A stretch of 64,000 bases of DNA from Acetobacter sacchari (GTDB lineage Bacteria > Pseudomonadota > Alphaproteobacteria > Acetobacterales > Acetobacteraceae). The stretch covers positions 62,001-126,000 of the forward strand of contig NZ_JAFVMF010000001.1 of NCBI RefSeq assembly GCF_017377715.1. Reading direction: 5' to 3'. Below, in pieces: positions 45,241 to 54,748 of the stretch. Numbering within the stretch: the stretch's first letter is position 1; the number at the start of each line of letters is the position of its first letter. The position numbers and the translations under genes are program-made. Under the pieces are notes generated by a model. It ran no database searches. It was not told the DNA's origin and saw nothing but the letters and a program-made list of their open reading frames with translations.

Positions 45241-45279
45241 CCCACATGGCCCGGTTGACCGGGTCGATCTCGACGGAGA

Positions 45280-45564
45280 TCAGTTGCTCTGAGTTGTCGA
45301 GGAAGCAGCCTTCTTCTTGTGGTGATGGTGCTTCTTGCTGTGGTGCTTCTTGGTCGTTGGCGCGGCGGCGTCGGTTGCCGTCGGAGCCGTCGTCGCTTCG
45401 GCCGGCGCAGCGGGGGTTGTGGCCGCAGGCGCAGTCTCAGCGGGAGCGCTGGCCGCAGGCGCCGTCGCAGCAGCGGTCGGATCCGTGGCGGTCTGAGCGA
45501 AAGCCGGAGCGACGCCGGTCATGGCGATCAGGGAGAGCGCGGCGAAAAGACGAGTTGACTTCAT
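45280..45564 (-). CDS. Small secreted Ala/Pro/Thr-rich protein with His/Lys tail, acid-shock-like
   Basis: This 94-residue protein has a clear signal peptide (1-23, cleavage after AFA), then about 45 residues made almost wholly of Ala, Thr and Pro, and a tail KKHHSKKHHHHKKK. E. coli acid shock protein Asr has the same layout of signal, Ala/Thr/Pro-rich region and His/Lys-rich repeats, and buffers the periplasm; homology is not proven because the composition is so simple. The ATG at 45564 has GGAG 6 bases upstream. It ends at a strong bidirectional terminator. Confidence 0.75.
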   Translation of the reverse strand: MKSTRLFAALSLIAMTGVAPAFAQTATDPTAAATAPAASAPAETAPAATTPAAPAEATTAPTATDAAAPTTKKHHSKKHHHHKKKAASSTTQSN

Positions 45565-46091
45565 GATAGTCTCCAAAATACAGCGCCTGCTCGGGAGTCG
45601 AAAGCCCACGATCGCGAGTGTCGACCGGTAGAGAGCGGCTGCGGCACCCGTAACACGAGGCGCGTTATTTCGTCTCGAATTAAGTTTTGATAATGATGGA
45701 CGCTTCTGGCAAGGATTGCCTTAATTTTATCATATTCGTTCATGCGAATACTTATCGTGGCGTCATGAAAATGTCATTCAGTGGCGTGCAAAGACGATTG
45801 CCTACTGAATTTGTATCACGTCATTTCGTACGTCTATCCTTGTGTTGTATAGAAATTTTCGATTTTTTGGTCCGCACAAAAGTCCAGATTAATTGTATAT
45901 CTCAGCCGGGATGGAAGGGCTTGTGCGTGTTTGTTGCGTGAGCCCGTCGCGGCGACGAAAAATGCGCTGTGCTATCTAAAAGCGTCGGCCGGTTTGGGGC
46001 GCCCATACGGCTCTGTTTCGCTTTGCATTCATTGTCCGCGTTCGATGCCGGATGGCGTCGCTGGCATTGGGCCGCGCCGTTCACTCCGATA
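45565..46091. other. 527-bp gap with an AT-rich core
   Basis: Positions about 45690-45905 are roughly 31% GC in two sampled 60-base lines, far below the surroundings. Short frames such as plus 45687-45941 lack ribosome binding sites. The AT-rich core may hold the promoter of the small secreted protein gene or be foreign DNA. No RNA gene was recognised. Confidence 0.45.
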
Positions 46092-46988
46092 TCAGTCCAG
46101 AACGAAATCGGAAACTGCGTAGCCCTGTGCGAATAAGGCCGTCCGCAAAGACGTGTAGTCGATGCGGTTGCCGATTTCCTGACGCACGACGGGCTTTGCG
46201 TGGAAAGCCAGACCAAGTCCCGCCGCCCGCAACATTGGCAGGTCGTTCGCCCCGTCGCCGATGGCGAGGGCGGCGCTGTCAGACCGCCCGTCGAGAGCCA
46301 GAAGGCGTCGCAATTGCGCCAGCTTGGCATCCGGGCCGAGGATGGGGTCCTCCACGGTTCCGTCCAGTTGGTCTCCGGTTACGACCAGCCGGTTGGCGTG
46401 ATGTTCCGAAAAGCCGCACAGCTTCGCGACCCGTGCGGTGAAAAACGTGAAGCCGCCGGAGACGAGGGCCGTGCGCGCGCCGTGCGCGTTCATGGTGGCG
46501 ACCAGCGTGCGGGCGTCTTCATTAAGGCGCAGGCTCTTCCAAGCCTCTTCCAGCAGGGAGGACGGCAGTCCTGCCAGCACCGCGACCCGGTCACGCAAGG
46601 CGGTCGCAAAGTCGATTTCGCCGTTCATGGACCGGCGGGTGACGGCGGCGACGTCTTCTCCCACGCCGGGGCGCAACGCCTCTGCGTGGGCTGCGATGTC
46701 GTCCAGCGTTTCGTTCGCCACCATGGTGCTGTCCATGTCAGCAACGAGAAGCTGCTTGCGCCGCCCGTCGGCGGGCGTCATCAGAACGTCGATCCGACGG
46801 GAGGCCAGCGCGGCGCGAATCGTTTCGAAACGGTCGTGTGGCAGGCGGGGGCAGGCGATGTCCTCCGCCTCTTCGGCTGACAGCGTGCGATCCCTGCGTC
46901 CTTCGCTGAGAGCAAGGGCAGTGTCGATGTCGGCGGTGGAGAGAGCGGTCGTTCGCCGGTCGGCGACCAGAGTCAAAATGCAGTCCAT
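46092..46988 (-). CDS. serB: Phosphoserine phosphatase
   Basis: SerB removes phosphate from phosphoserine in the last step of serine synthesis. The 298-residue protein has an N-terminal ACT-like part and the HAD phosphatase core: LLVADMDSTMVANE (nucleophile Asp84, Asp86), ALVSGGFTFF, and IGDGANDLPMLRAAGLGLAF. I use the ATG at 46988, where the family N-terminus begins; the frame is open much further upstream but that would run antisense to miaA. Divergent from miaA with a 30-base gap. Confidence 0.95.
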   Translation of the reverse strand: MDCILTLVADRRTTALSTADIDTALALSEGRRDRTLSAEEAEDIACPRLPHDRFETIRAALASRRIDVLMTPADGRRKQLLVADMDSTMVANETLDDIAAHAEALRPGVGEDVAAVTRRSMNGEIDFATALRDRVAVLAGLPSSLLEEAWKSLRLNEDARTLVATMNAHGARTALVSGGFTFFTARVAKLCGFSEHHANRLVVTGDQLDGTVEDPILGPDAKLAQLRRLLALDGRSDSAALAIGDGANDLPMLRAAGLGLAFHAKPVVRQEIGNRIDYTSLRTALFAQGYAVSDFVLD

Positions 46989-47018
46989 GGTAAAAATGCG
47001 TGTGGCAGGGATGGCGGT

Positions 47019-48044
47019 GTGAGGCAAGGCGACAAACCCGAGAACGTTTCGCGGTCGGATAGCTCTGGATCGCGTGCGCGCGTCGCGCTGATCGTCGCCG
47101 GGCCGACCTGTTCGGGCAAATCCGCTCTGGCGCTCGGCGTTGCGGAGCGATTGCCCGGCGTCGTGATCAACGCGGACTCGATGCAGGTTTACCGCGAACT
47201 TCGCATTCTGACTGCGCGTCCGACGCCAGAGGAAGAGGCGCGGGTTCCGCATCGGCTGTACGGAGTGCTGCCTGCAAGGGATGTCGGTAGCGTCGCGTGG
47301 TGGCGGACCGAAGCCCTCGCCGCCATGGAAGCTGCCTGGGCCGAAGGCCGGACGCCCGTGCTGTGCGGCGGCACGGGAATGTATCTGCGTGCGCTGATCG
47401 AGGGGCTCGCCGAAGTGCCCGCGCCGACGGCGGAGGCGCGCGAGGAGGCGCGCCTCCTCGCGCTTGAACCGGCGGCGCTGCATGCGCGCCTTCTTGAGGT
47501 CGATCCGGAGACTGGTGGGGAACTGCGTCCGAGCGATGCGCAGCGTCTGGCGCGCGCCTGGGAGGTCTGGCGTTCTACAGGGCGTGGCCTCGCCTGGTGG
47601 CGAGGTCAACCCGGCCTGCCCCCTGCGGAGTGCCGTTTTCTTGCGGTGCGGCTGCACCCGGATCGCAGTGAGCTTCGCGCCGCCATCGCCCGGCGGTTCG
47701 ATGTGATGATCGCGGCGGGAGCGGTGGAGGAAGTGCAGCGTCTGCTCTCTTTCGGACTCGACCCGGCCTGCCCGGTCATGCGGGCGCATGGCGTGCCGGA
47801 ACTGACGGCGATGTTGCGGGGCGAGTTCGACGTGACCGAAGCGCGCGACCGCGCAGTGCTGGCTACTGGGCGTTACACGAGGCGTCAGGCCACGTGGTTT
47901 AACCATCACGCTCTGGCGAGCGAGGGTGATGTGATTACAATCGAAAAGAGAATTGGCGATGACGCGCAATTTATGGAAAGAAAAATAACGTCGATTGTAT
48001 CTTTTGCGAAAGAGGCGATTGACGCGGCCGGGGAGCAGGGTTAA
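47019..48044 (+). CDS. miaA: tRNA dimethylallyltransferase
   Basis: MiaA adds an isopentenyl group to A37 of tRNAs reading UNN codons. The 341-residue protein has the P-loop GPTCSGKS (28-35), NADSMQVYRELRILTARPT and the RYTRRQATWFNHH motif. The start is GTG at 47019, preceded by AGGG at a usual distance. It overlaps no gene but lies only 30 bases from divergent serB, so the two promoters must interleave with coding sequence. Confidence 0.95.
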   Translation: MRQGDKPENVSRSDSSGSRARVALIVAGPTCSGKSALALGVAERLPGVVINADSMQVYRELRILTARPTPEEEARVPHRLYGVLPARDVGSVAWWRTEALAAMEAAWAEGRTPVLCGGTGMYLRALIEGLAEVPAPTAEAREEARLLALEPAALHARLLEVDPETGGELRPSDAQRLARAWEVWRSTGRGLAWWRGQPGLPPAECRFLAVRLHPDRSELRAAIARRFDVMIAAGAVEEVQRLLSFGLDPACPVMRAHGVPELTAMLRGEFDVTEARDRAVLATGRYTRRQATWFNHHALASEGDVITIEKRIGDDAQFMERKITSIVSFAKEAIDAAGEQG

Positions 48045-48067
48045 ACCCGCGCTCCCTGTCGGGTTTT
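48043..48067 (+). terminator. Possible terminator after miaA
   Basis: AAACCCG and CGGGTTT (48043-48066) form a 7-bp stem with a 10-base loop at the miaA stop codon, followed by only one further T. Confidence 0.4.
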
Positions 48068-48181
48068 CCGGCAGGTCAAATCGCCATGGCGCCGCCGGAT
48101 GGAGAGGCGCGCCGGGCCAGATACCGAATGAACGTCAGCGCAATCAGACGCGCCGTCGAACGTCGGGGGAGCCAGAGGACA

Positions 48182-49999
48182 ATGAACGCCGCCACTCAGA
48201 CGACCGCCGCCCAGCCCAACGCAAGCACGACGCTCTCCGGCGCCGAAGTGCTTCTGCGCGCGCTTGAGGAGCAGGGCGTCGAGGTCGTCTTTGGATATCC
48301 TGGCGGCGCAGTCCTTCCGATTTACGACGCCCTGTTCCAGCAGGACCGAATTCGTCACATTCTGGTCCGCCACGAGCAGGCCGCCGTGCATGCGGCGGAA
48401 GGCTACGCCCGTTCGACAGGCCGCGTGGGCGTCGTGCTGGTGACCAGCGGTCCCGGCGCGACCAACGCCGTGACGGGGTTGCTCGACGCGCTGATGGATT
48501 CCGTGCCGCTGGTGTGCCTTTCGGGGCAGGTGCCGGTGCAGTTGATCGGTAACGACGCGTTTCAGGAAGCCGACACCACCGGCATCACGCGACCCGCGAC
48601 GAAATACAATTACCTTGTGAAGAAGCCGGAAGATCTGGCCCGCACGGTGCATGAGGCGTTCGAGATCGCCCGTTCCGGTCGGCCGGGTCCGGTTCTGATC
48701 GATCTGCCGAAGAACATCACCGTTGGTCCGGCCCCTTATGCGCCGCCTTCGACGCAGGGTCGCCGGTCCTACCAGCCGCGGGTCGAGCCTGACCGTGAGG
48801 TAGTGCGCGAAGCGGTCGCGGCGATGCGTAAAAGCAAGCGTCCGCTCTTCTATGTGGGCGGCGGTGTGATCAACGCGGGACCGGAGGCGTGCGAGGCGCT
48901 GGGGCGCCTTGTGCACATGACCGGCTTCCCCTGCACGTCCACGCTGATGGGCCTTGGCGCGTTTCCTTCCAGCGACCCGCAGTTCGTCGGCATGCTCGGC
49001 ATGCACGGAACTTACGAGGCGAATCTCGCCACGCATGATTGCGACGTGCTGATCGCTCTGGGGTCGCGTTTCGATGATCGCGTGACGGGCCGCGTCGATG
49101 CGTTCTCGCCGCGTTCCTTCAAGATTCACGCCGATATCGACCCGTCGCAGATCAACAAGATCATCACCGTCGACATCCCGATCATCGGCGACGCCGGTCG
49201 GACGATCGCAGCGATGATCGAGGAATGGGAGCGAGCCGAAGGCCCGGCGCCCGATGCCGCTGCCCTGAAGAACTGGTGGGAGCATATCGAGGGATGGCGC
49301 GCGCTGGACTGCCTGCGGTTCACGCAGGACCCGGCGCCAGACGCGATCATCAAGCCGCAGAAGGCGATTCAGCGCATCTACGAACTGGCTCTGGAGACGG
49401 GGCGCGACACCTATGTGTCTACCGAAGTCGGTCAGCATCAGATGTGGGCGGCGCAGTTCTTCAAGTTTGAGCAGCCAAACCGCTGGCTGACCTCCGGCGG
49501 CCTCGGCACGATGGGCTACGGCCTGCCCGCGGCGGTCGGCGCGCAGCTCGCACATCCGGATGCGCTGATCATCGACGTCGCGGGCGAGGCCTCCACCCTG
49601 ATGAACATTCAGGAACTGGGCACGATCGCGCAGTACCGCCTGCCGGTGAAGCTGTTCATCATCAACAACCAGTATATGGGTATGGTGCGGCAGTGGCAGG
49701 AATTGCTGCACGGTTCGCGGTATTCGGAAAGCTACAGCTCTGCGCTCCCTGATTTCGTGAAGCTGGCCGAAAGCTTCCATGCGAAAGGCTTCCGCGCACG
49801 CACGATGGCGGAACTCGACGACACCATCCGCGCGGCTCTGGCGCATGACGGCGCTGTGGTGGTCGATCTGTGCGTGGCCGAGGGCGAGAACTGCTTCCCG
49901 ATGATCCCGTCGGGCGCCGCTCACAACGAAATGATCCTTGGGCCGGAGCAGGAGGCGCAGGGCGCTGTCGTGACGAACGAGGGCAAGATGCTCGTCTGA
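48182..49999 (+). CDS. ilvB: Acetolactate synthase large subunit
   Basis: IlvB is the TPP- and FAD-dependent catalytic subunit that makes acetolactate or acetohydroxybutyrate for valine, leucine and isoleucine. The 605-residue protein has the catalytic-Glu block HEQAAVHAAEGYARSTG and the TPP region, with an aspartate-to-glycine-like variation as GEASTLMNIQEL and then NNQYMGMVRQWQELL. The start at 48182 fits the family; an in-frame ATG at 48128 is possible. ilvN and ilvC follow on the same strand. Confidence 0.96.
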   Translation: MNAATQTTAAQPNASTTLSGAEVLLRALEEQGVEVVFGYPGGAVLPIYDALFQQDRIRHILVRHEQAAVHAAEGYARSTGRVGVVLVTSGPGATNAVTGLLDALMDSVPLVCLSGQVPVQLIGNDAFQEADTTGITRPATKYNYLVKKPEDLARTVHEAFEIARSGRPGPVLIDLPKNITVGPAPYAPPSTQGRRSYQPRVEPDREVVREAVAAMRKSKRPLFYVGGGVINAGPEACEALGRLVHMTGFPCTSTLMGLGAFPSSDPQFVGMLGMHGTYEANLATHDCDVLIALGSRFDDRVTGRVDAFSPRSFKIHADIDPSQINKIITVDIPIIGDAGRTIAAMIEEWERAEGPAPDAAALKNWWEHIEGWRALDCLRFTQDPAPDAIIKPQKAIQRIYELALETGRDTYVSTEVGQHQMWAAQFFKFEQPNRWLTSGGLGTMGYGLPAAVGAQLAHPDALIIDVAGEASTLMNIQELGTIAQYRLPVKLFIINNQYMGMVRQWQELLHGSRYSESYSSALPDFVKLAESFHAKGFRARTMAELDDTIRAALAHDGAVVVDLCVAEGENCFPMIPSGAAHNEMILGPEQEAQGAVVTNEGKMLV

Positions 50000-50161
50000 C
50001 ATAGTCGCAGGCATCGCCTTGCGGCGTCGGTGTTGGACCGTCGCCGTCGGGCTTCCCTCCCGCGCGCGGCAGGTTTCCGCGCCGGGACGCCCTTTTCTTT
50101 TGCCGCCGTGGCGAGTACAGGCCATCAATTCTCGTCGCGGGGCGGATCGCGGATCAAAACG

Positions 50162-50722
50162 ATGAAACACGCAGCAGGGGCGTCGTCAGCGACGACCTCC
50201 ACCTCTCCTTCGGGACGTGACAACGACGAATACCGCGCGGTGATTTCCGTGCTGGTCGACAACGAAAGCGGTGTTCTCGCCCGCGTGGTCGGTCTTTTCT
50301 CCGGCCGCGGCTACAATATCGAGAGCCTGACCGTGGCTCCGGTCGAAGATGACGGCGCCCGCTCGCGCATCAACATCGTCACCTCCGGCACGCCCGCGAT
50401 CATCGAGCAGATTCGCGCGCAGCTCGATCGCCTTGTGCCTGTCTGCCGCGTCGCCAATCTGACGACGCTTGGCCCGCACATCGCCCGCGAAATGGTTCTG
50501 GTGAAGGTTGTCTCCACCGGAGAGGCGCGCACGGAAGCCCTGCGCATCGCCGAGGCGTTTCGCGCCCGCGCCGTCGACACCACCGCAAGTTCGTTCGTGT
50601 TCGAGCTGACAGGCGCATCGGAAAAGCTGGACAGTTTTGTCGAGCTGATGCGCCCGCTCGGGCTGGCCGAGGTTTCCCGCACCGGCGTCGCAGCCCTGAC
50701 CAGAGGGCCGCGCTCGCTCTGA
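50162..50722 (+). CDS. ilvN: Acetolactate synthase small (regulatory) subunit
   Basis: IlvN is the ACT-domain regulatory subunit that mediates valine feedback inhibition of IlvB. The 186-residue protein begins with a low-complexity Ser/Thr stretch, then RAVISVLVDNESGVLARVVGLFSGRGYNIESLTV, the ACT domain, and a C-terminal ALS domain (HIAREMVLVKVV, FVFELTGASEKLD). The start at 50162 has only a weak ribosome binding site; it is 162 bases after ilvB, and in-frame codons extend upstream. Confidence 0.94.
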   Translation: MKHAAGASSATTSTSPSGRDNDEYRAVISVLVDNESGVLARVVGLFSGRGYNIESLTVAPVEDDGARSRINIVTSGTPAIIEQIRAQLDRLVPVCRVANLTTLGPHIAREMVLVKVVSTGEARTEALRIAEAFRARAVDTTASSFVFELTGASEKLDSFVELMRPLGLAEVSRTGVAALTRGPRSL

Positions 50723-50776
50723 GGATACACCCATACGACTGACGGCGCGGGACGCGTTCCCTGCGCCGCCTCGTGA

Positions 50777-51823
<1,047 letters not shown>

Positions 51824-51868
51824 GACACATCCGGCGGGGGAGGGCGGCGCTCTTCTCCGTGGTTGTCG

Positions 51869-51903
51869 GGCCTGCGACGCTTTGCTGCGTCGTGGGCTTT
51901 TTT
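51869..51903 (+). terminator. Intrinsic terminator after ilvC
   Basis: A GC-rich stem (GGCCTGCGACGC with GCGTCGTGGGC, one mismatched pair step) encloses a short loop and is followed by six T, so it should end the ilv transcript. Confidence 0.85.
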
Positions 51904-51962
51904 ATGGGGTGATGGTGTGTTTGAATACGCCTGCTTTGTCCTCGAAGCTGACATCTCGGGTG

Positions 51963-52952
51963 TCAGACGATGACGACGATCTTTCCAATCTGTTCGTTTG
52001 ACTCAAGAAAGCGGGTGGCATTTTGAATCTCATCGAAAGGAAAAGTTTTCGAGATCAACGGGTTCAGGGAGCCGTTTCCAAGGCCAGAAAGAATGAATGT
52101 CTTTGCGCGCGCAAGCATATCGTCATCATCGACTATTTCATTGTAGAGATAGCCCTTTAAAGTAAGGCTTTTGCCGAGAACTGTGAATTGCGGGAATATC
52201 CCCGTATCCGGACTAAGGGCGCCATATTCGAGCAGAATGCCTCGGTGAGCCATTGCTTCTGTCAAAATGGCGATTTCCGGCCCGCCGATAGGATCGAATA
52301 CGACGCGCGCGCCCTTACCCTTCGTGAGTGCCATGACAGTTGTGACCAGATCTTCTTCTGCCGTGGCGATGACGTGATCAGCACCAGCATCGAGCAATGC
52401 CTGACGTTTTACGCTACTTCGCGTCGTTGCAATGATCTTGGCTCCCACGGCATGAGCAATCTGAAATGACGCTATGCCGACACTGCTTGACGCTGCTGAG
52501 ACGATCACGAAATCCTCGCTTGTCAGCTTCGCCTGCTCAATCAACGCGCCCCAGGCTGTGACATACATCATCCATGAAGCGGCCGCCTGCGTGAAGGACA
52601 GATTGGCGGGATGCTTCACGACATGGCGGGCTGGAATGTTGATGAGTTCCCCATACGTACCCCAGCGGGCCATGTCTTCGGTCGGAATGACGCTGACCGC
52701 ATCACCGATGGAAAACCCGGTAACGTTGTCTCCAACTGCCTCGACTGTGCCCGCAGCTTCATAGCCGAGTCGGCTCGGAAATGCCGCTTTCTGGACATAG
52801 GCGTTCCGCCGGAACATCACTTCGGCGCGGTTTAATCCGATCGCCTTGACGGCGATCCGGATTTCATAGGCAGCTGGCGGCGCAACGTCGATGTCCTCGA
52901 TATGCAAAACATCTGCATCACCAAATTCGCGGAAACGGACAACACGTGACAT
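51963..52952 (-). CDS. Quinone-oxidoreductase-type zinc-independent alcohol dehydrogenase homologue
   Basis: This 329-residue NAD(P)-dependent medium-chain reductase has the N-terminal GroES-like fold (GYEAAGTVEAVGDNVTGF) and the nucleotide-binding segment SAASSSVGIASFQIAHAVGA, typical of quinone reductases lacking the catalytic zinc. The ATG at 52952 has AGGAG upstream. It is divergent from a LysR regulator, which probably controls it. Base composition is below that of the ilv genes. Substrate unknown, probably a quinone or an enal. Confidence 0.88.
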   Translation of the reverse strand: MSRVVRFREFGDADVLHIEDIDVAPPAAYEIRIAVKAIGLNRAEVMFRRNAYVQKAAFPSRLGYEAAGTVEAVGDNVTGFSIGDAVSVIPTEDMARWGTYGELINIPARHVVKHPANLSFTQAAASWMMYVTAWGALIEQAKLTSEDFVIVSAASSSVGIASFQIAHAVGAKIIATTRSSVKRQALLDAGADHVIATAEEDLVTTVMALTKGKGARVVFDPIGGPEIAILTEAMAHRGILLEYGALSPDTGIFPQFTVLGKSLTLKGYLYNEIVDDDDMLARAKTFILSGLGNGSLNPLISKTFPFDEIQNATRFLESNEQIGKIVVIV

Positions 52953-53066
52953 GGCGCGTTCTCTCCTCTCAGGACGTAGAGTCAGAAAATGTGGCGGCGG
53001 AGGCCGCCATCTCACACATATCTAGGCGCGTCATCCCTGGATCAGAACCGCCGATATCCTGATTTC

Positions 53067-53090
53067 ATTGTTATGAGTATCGATAACAAT
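53067..53090. promoter_or_regulatory. Palindromic operator between the reductase gene and the LysR gene
   Basis: ATTGTTAT (53067-53074) and ATAACAAT (53083-53090) are perfect 8-base inverted arms with an 8-base spacer, centred between the two divergent genes and ending 13 bases before the LysR start codon. It fits a LysR-type binding site. Confidence 0.65.
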
Positions 53091-53103
53091 TAAGGTGTCG
53101 AGC

Positions 53104-54021
53104 ATGGATTTTATTCAACAGCTTCGGATCTTCGTCGGTGTTGCAGAGCAACGCAGCTTTGCCCGGACTGCGGAAGCTTTGCGGCTGACTCGTCCCGGTG
53201 TGACAAGCGCGATTAACGCCCTGGAAGACAGTGTCGGAGTGCGCCTTCTGCACCGGACCACCAGACGCGTTTTGCTCACAGGTGAAGGAGAGCAGCTTTA
53301 TGAGCGGGCTATACAGTTGCTTGCTGACGTCGATGATGCACAAGGTCTATTCGGTGGCTCAGGCGAGCGCCCGCGCGGCAGGTTGCGAGTCGATATACCT
53401 GTCGCGATTGCTAAGCCTTTTATTATTCCTGCGCTCCCGGACTTCATTCGATCTTATCCAGATATAGAAGTTATTTTGGGAGTTAGCGATCAGCCAGTCG
53501 ATTTACTGGTCGACGGAGTGGATTGTGTAATTCGTCTCGGAAAATTACCTGAATCTAGTATGGTAGGCCGAGTTATCGCGCAGATGACAATAGCGATTTG
53601 TGGATCTCCAGAGTATCTCGCAAGGTATGGTTTTCCTAAAACCTTTTCTGATCTCGTTAATCATCGTGCAGTTAATTATTTTTCTGGCCGTGGTCATCGA
53701 CCGATGCCTTGGCAGATACCTGATCGCGATGGGGTTCGCGAAATCACGCTCAAAAGCGGCGTGCTGGTGAACGACACAGAAGCGTTCATTGCTTCCGCGC
53801 TGGCCGGAATGGGGCTTGCACAAGGTCCCGGCGCCTGCATGGCGGATCACCTCGAAACGGGAAAACTTGTCGAAGTCTTGCCCGAAGAGCGGAAGTTGCG
53901 TCGACCGCTTTCGATCATGTATCCGGCCCGTCGACATCTTGCGCCACGTGTTCGAGCATTCATTGAGTGGTCGGAGCATATTATGACGTGTCAGAAAAGC
54001 GAATGGATTTCCCCAAGGTAG
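53104..54021 (+). CDS. LysR-family transcriptional regulator
   Basis: This 305-residue regulator has the N-terminal LysR winged helix (MDFIQQLRIFVGVAEQRSF through LRLTRPGVTSAINALEDSVGVRLLHRTTR) and a C-terminal effector-binding domain. ATG 53104 is preferred since AAGG lies 8 bases upstream. One sampled 60-base line (53641-53700) is 40% GC, below the chromosome average. Divergent from the oxidoreductase gene, which it presumably controls. Confidence 0.92.
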   Translation: MDFIQQLRIFVGVAEQRSFARTAEALRLTRPGVTSAINALEDSVGVRLLHRTTRRVLLTGEGEQLYERAIQLLADVDDAQGLFGGSGERPRGRLRVDIPVAIAKPFIIPALPDFIRSYPDIEVILGVSDQPVDLLVDGVDCVIRLGKLPESSMVGRVIAQMTIAICGSPEYLARYGFPKTFSDLVNHRAVNYFSGRGHRPMPWQIPDRDGVREITLKSGVLVNDTEAFIASALAGMGLAQGPGACMADHLETGKLVEVLPEERKLRRPLSIMYPARRHLAPRVRAFIEWSEHIMTCQKSEWISPR

Positions 54022-54133
54022 GCGGGACCGGTGATCTTTTCATGATTTTTACACAATAGCCGGCGTTCTGCTTCCACCCAATGCCTGTCATGCCCTTCGC
54101 CACGGTGTGGCGCTGACGCATCGAAGCCCCATA

Positions 54134-54748
54134 TCACCTGCGAACTCCAAGCGCCTCCAGCATACGCACGAGATCGGCCAGCGATCTGGCCTCCATCTTG
54201 CGCATTACCTTTCCCCGGTGAACCTTGACTGTGATGGTCTCGATGCCGAGTTCAGCCGCGATCTGCTTGTTCATCAGGCCGGAAACCGCCAGCGTCGCCA
54301 CGTCTTTTTCGCGGGGGGTCAGCGTCGCGTAGAGCGCGTCGAGGGCGCTGCGGCTGCTCTGGGCGCGCAGTCTCTCCCGGTCGGCGGAAAGCGCCTTGTC
54401 CAAAGCTGCGAGGAGAGCGTCGTCGGAAAACGGCTTGCTGAGAAAATCCACAGCCCCCTGCTTCATACTGCGCACGGCGGAAGGAACGTCGCCATGTCCG
54501 GTCATGATGACGACCGGCAGAAGGATATCCTCCGCAAGAAGCCTCTCCTGCACCTCCAGACCGTCTTCTTTTTCCAGCCTGATATCCAGCAGCAGGCAGG
54601 CGGGGGTAAGCGGGTCGTAGGCGTCGAGAAAAGCAGAAGAGTTTTCGTGAATAAAAATCTCGAAATTTTCCGAACGAAGCAGGCTGTCGAGGGAGCCGCG
54701 AACATCCGCGTCGTCGTCGACGACATGCACCCGGCCACGCATTGTCAT
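54134..54748 (-). CDS. FixJ-type response regulator
   Basis: This 204-residue regulator has an N-terminal receiver with the acidic pocket DDD (11-13), phosphoacceptor Asp55 in LLLDIRL, MTGHGDVPSAVRSMKQGAVDFLSKPF, and a C-terminal LuxR-type helix-turn-helix (LTPREKDVATLAVSGLMNKQIAAELGIETITVKVHRG). The ATG at 54748 overlaps the stop of the kinase gene (ATGA) and has GGAGG 7 bases upstream. It pairs with the PAS histidine kinase. Confidence 0.93.
   Translation of the reverse strand: MTMRGRVHVVDDDADVRGSLDSLLRSENFEIFIHENSSAFLDAYDPLTPACLLLDIRLEKEDGLEVQERLLAEDILLPVVIMTGHGDVPSAVRSMKQGAVDFLSKPFSDDALLAALDKALSADRERLRAQSSRSALDALYATLTPREKDVATLAVSGLMNKQIAAELGIETITVKVHRGKVMRKMEARSLADLVRMLEALGVRR

Noticed and set aside
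45687-45941. 84-residue frame in the AT-rich gap
   Set aside because: No ribosome binding site and no similarity that I recognise; an AT-rich spacer readily opens short frames.
46989-47969. Upstream extension of the serB frame to 625 residues
   Set aside because: The extra part is antisense to miaA and lacks any domain; the SerB family N-terminus begins at the ATG at 46988.
48041-50170. 709-residue minus-strand frame opposite ilvB
   Set aside because: It is the reverse of a fully recognisable acetolactate synthase gene and has shadow-like His/Arg-rich composition.
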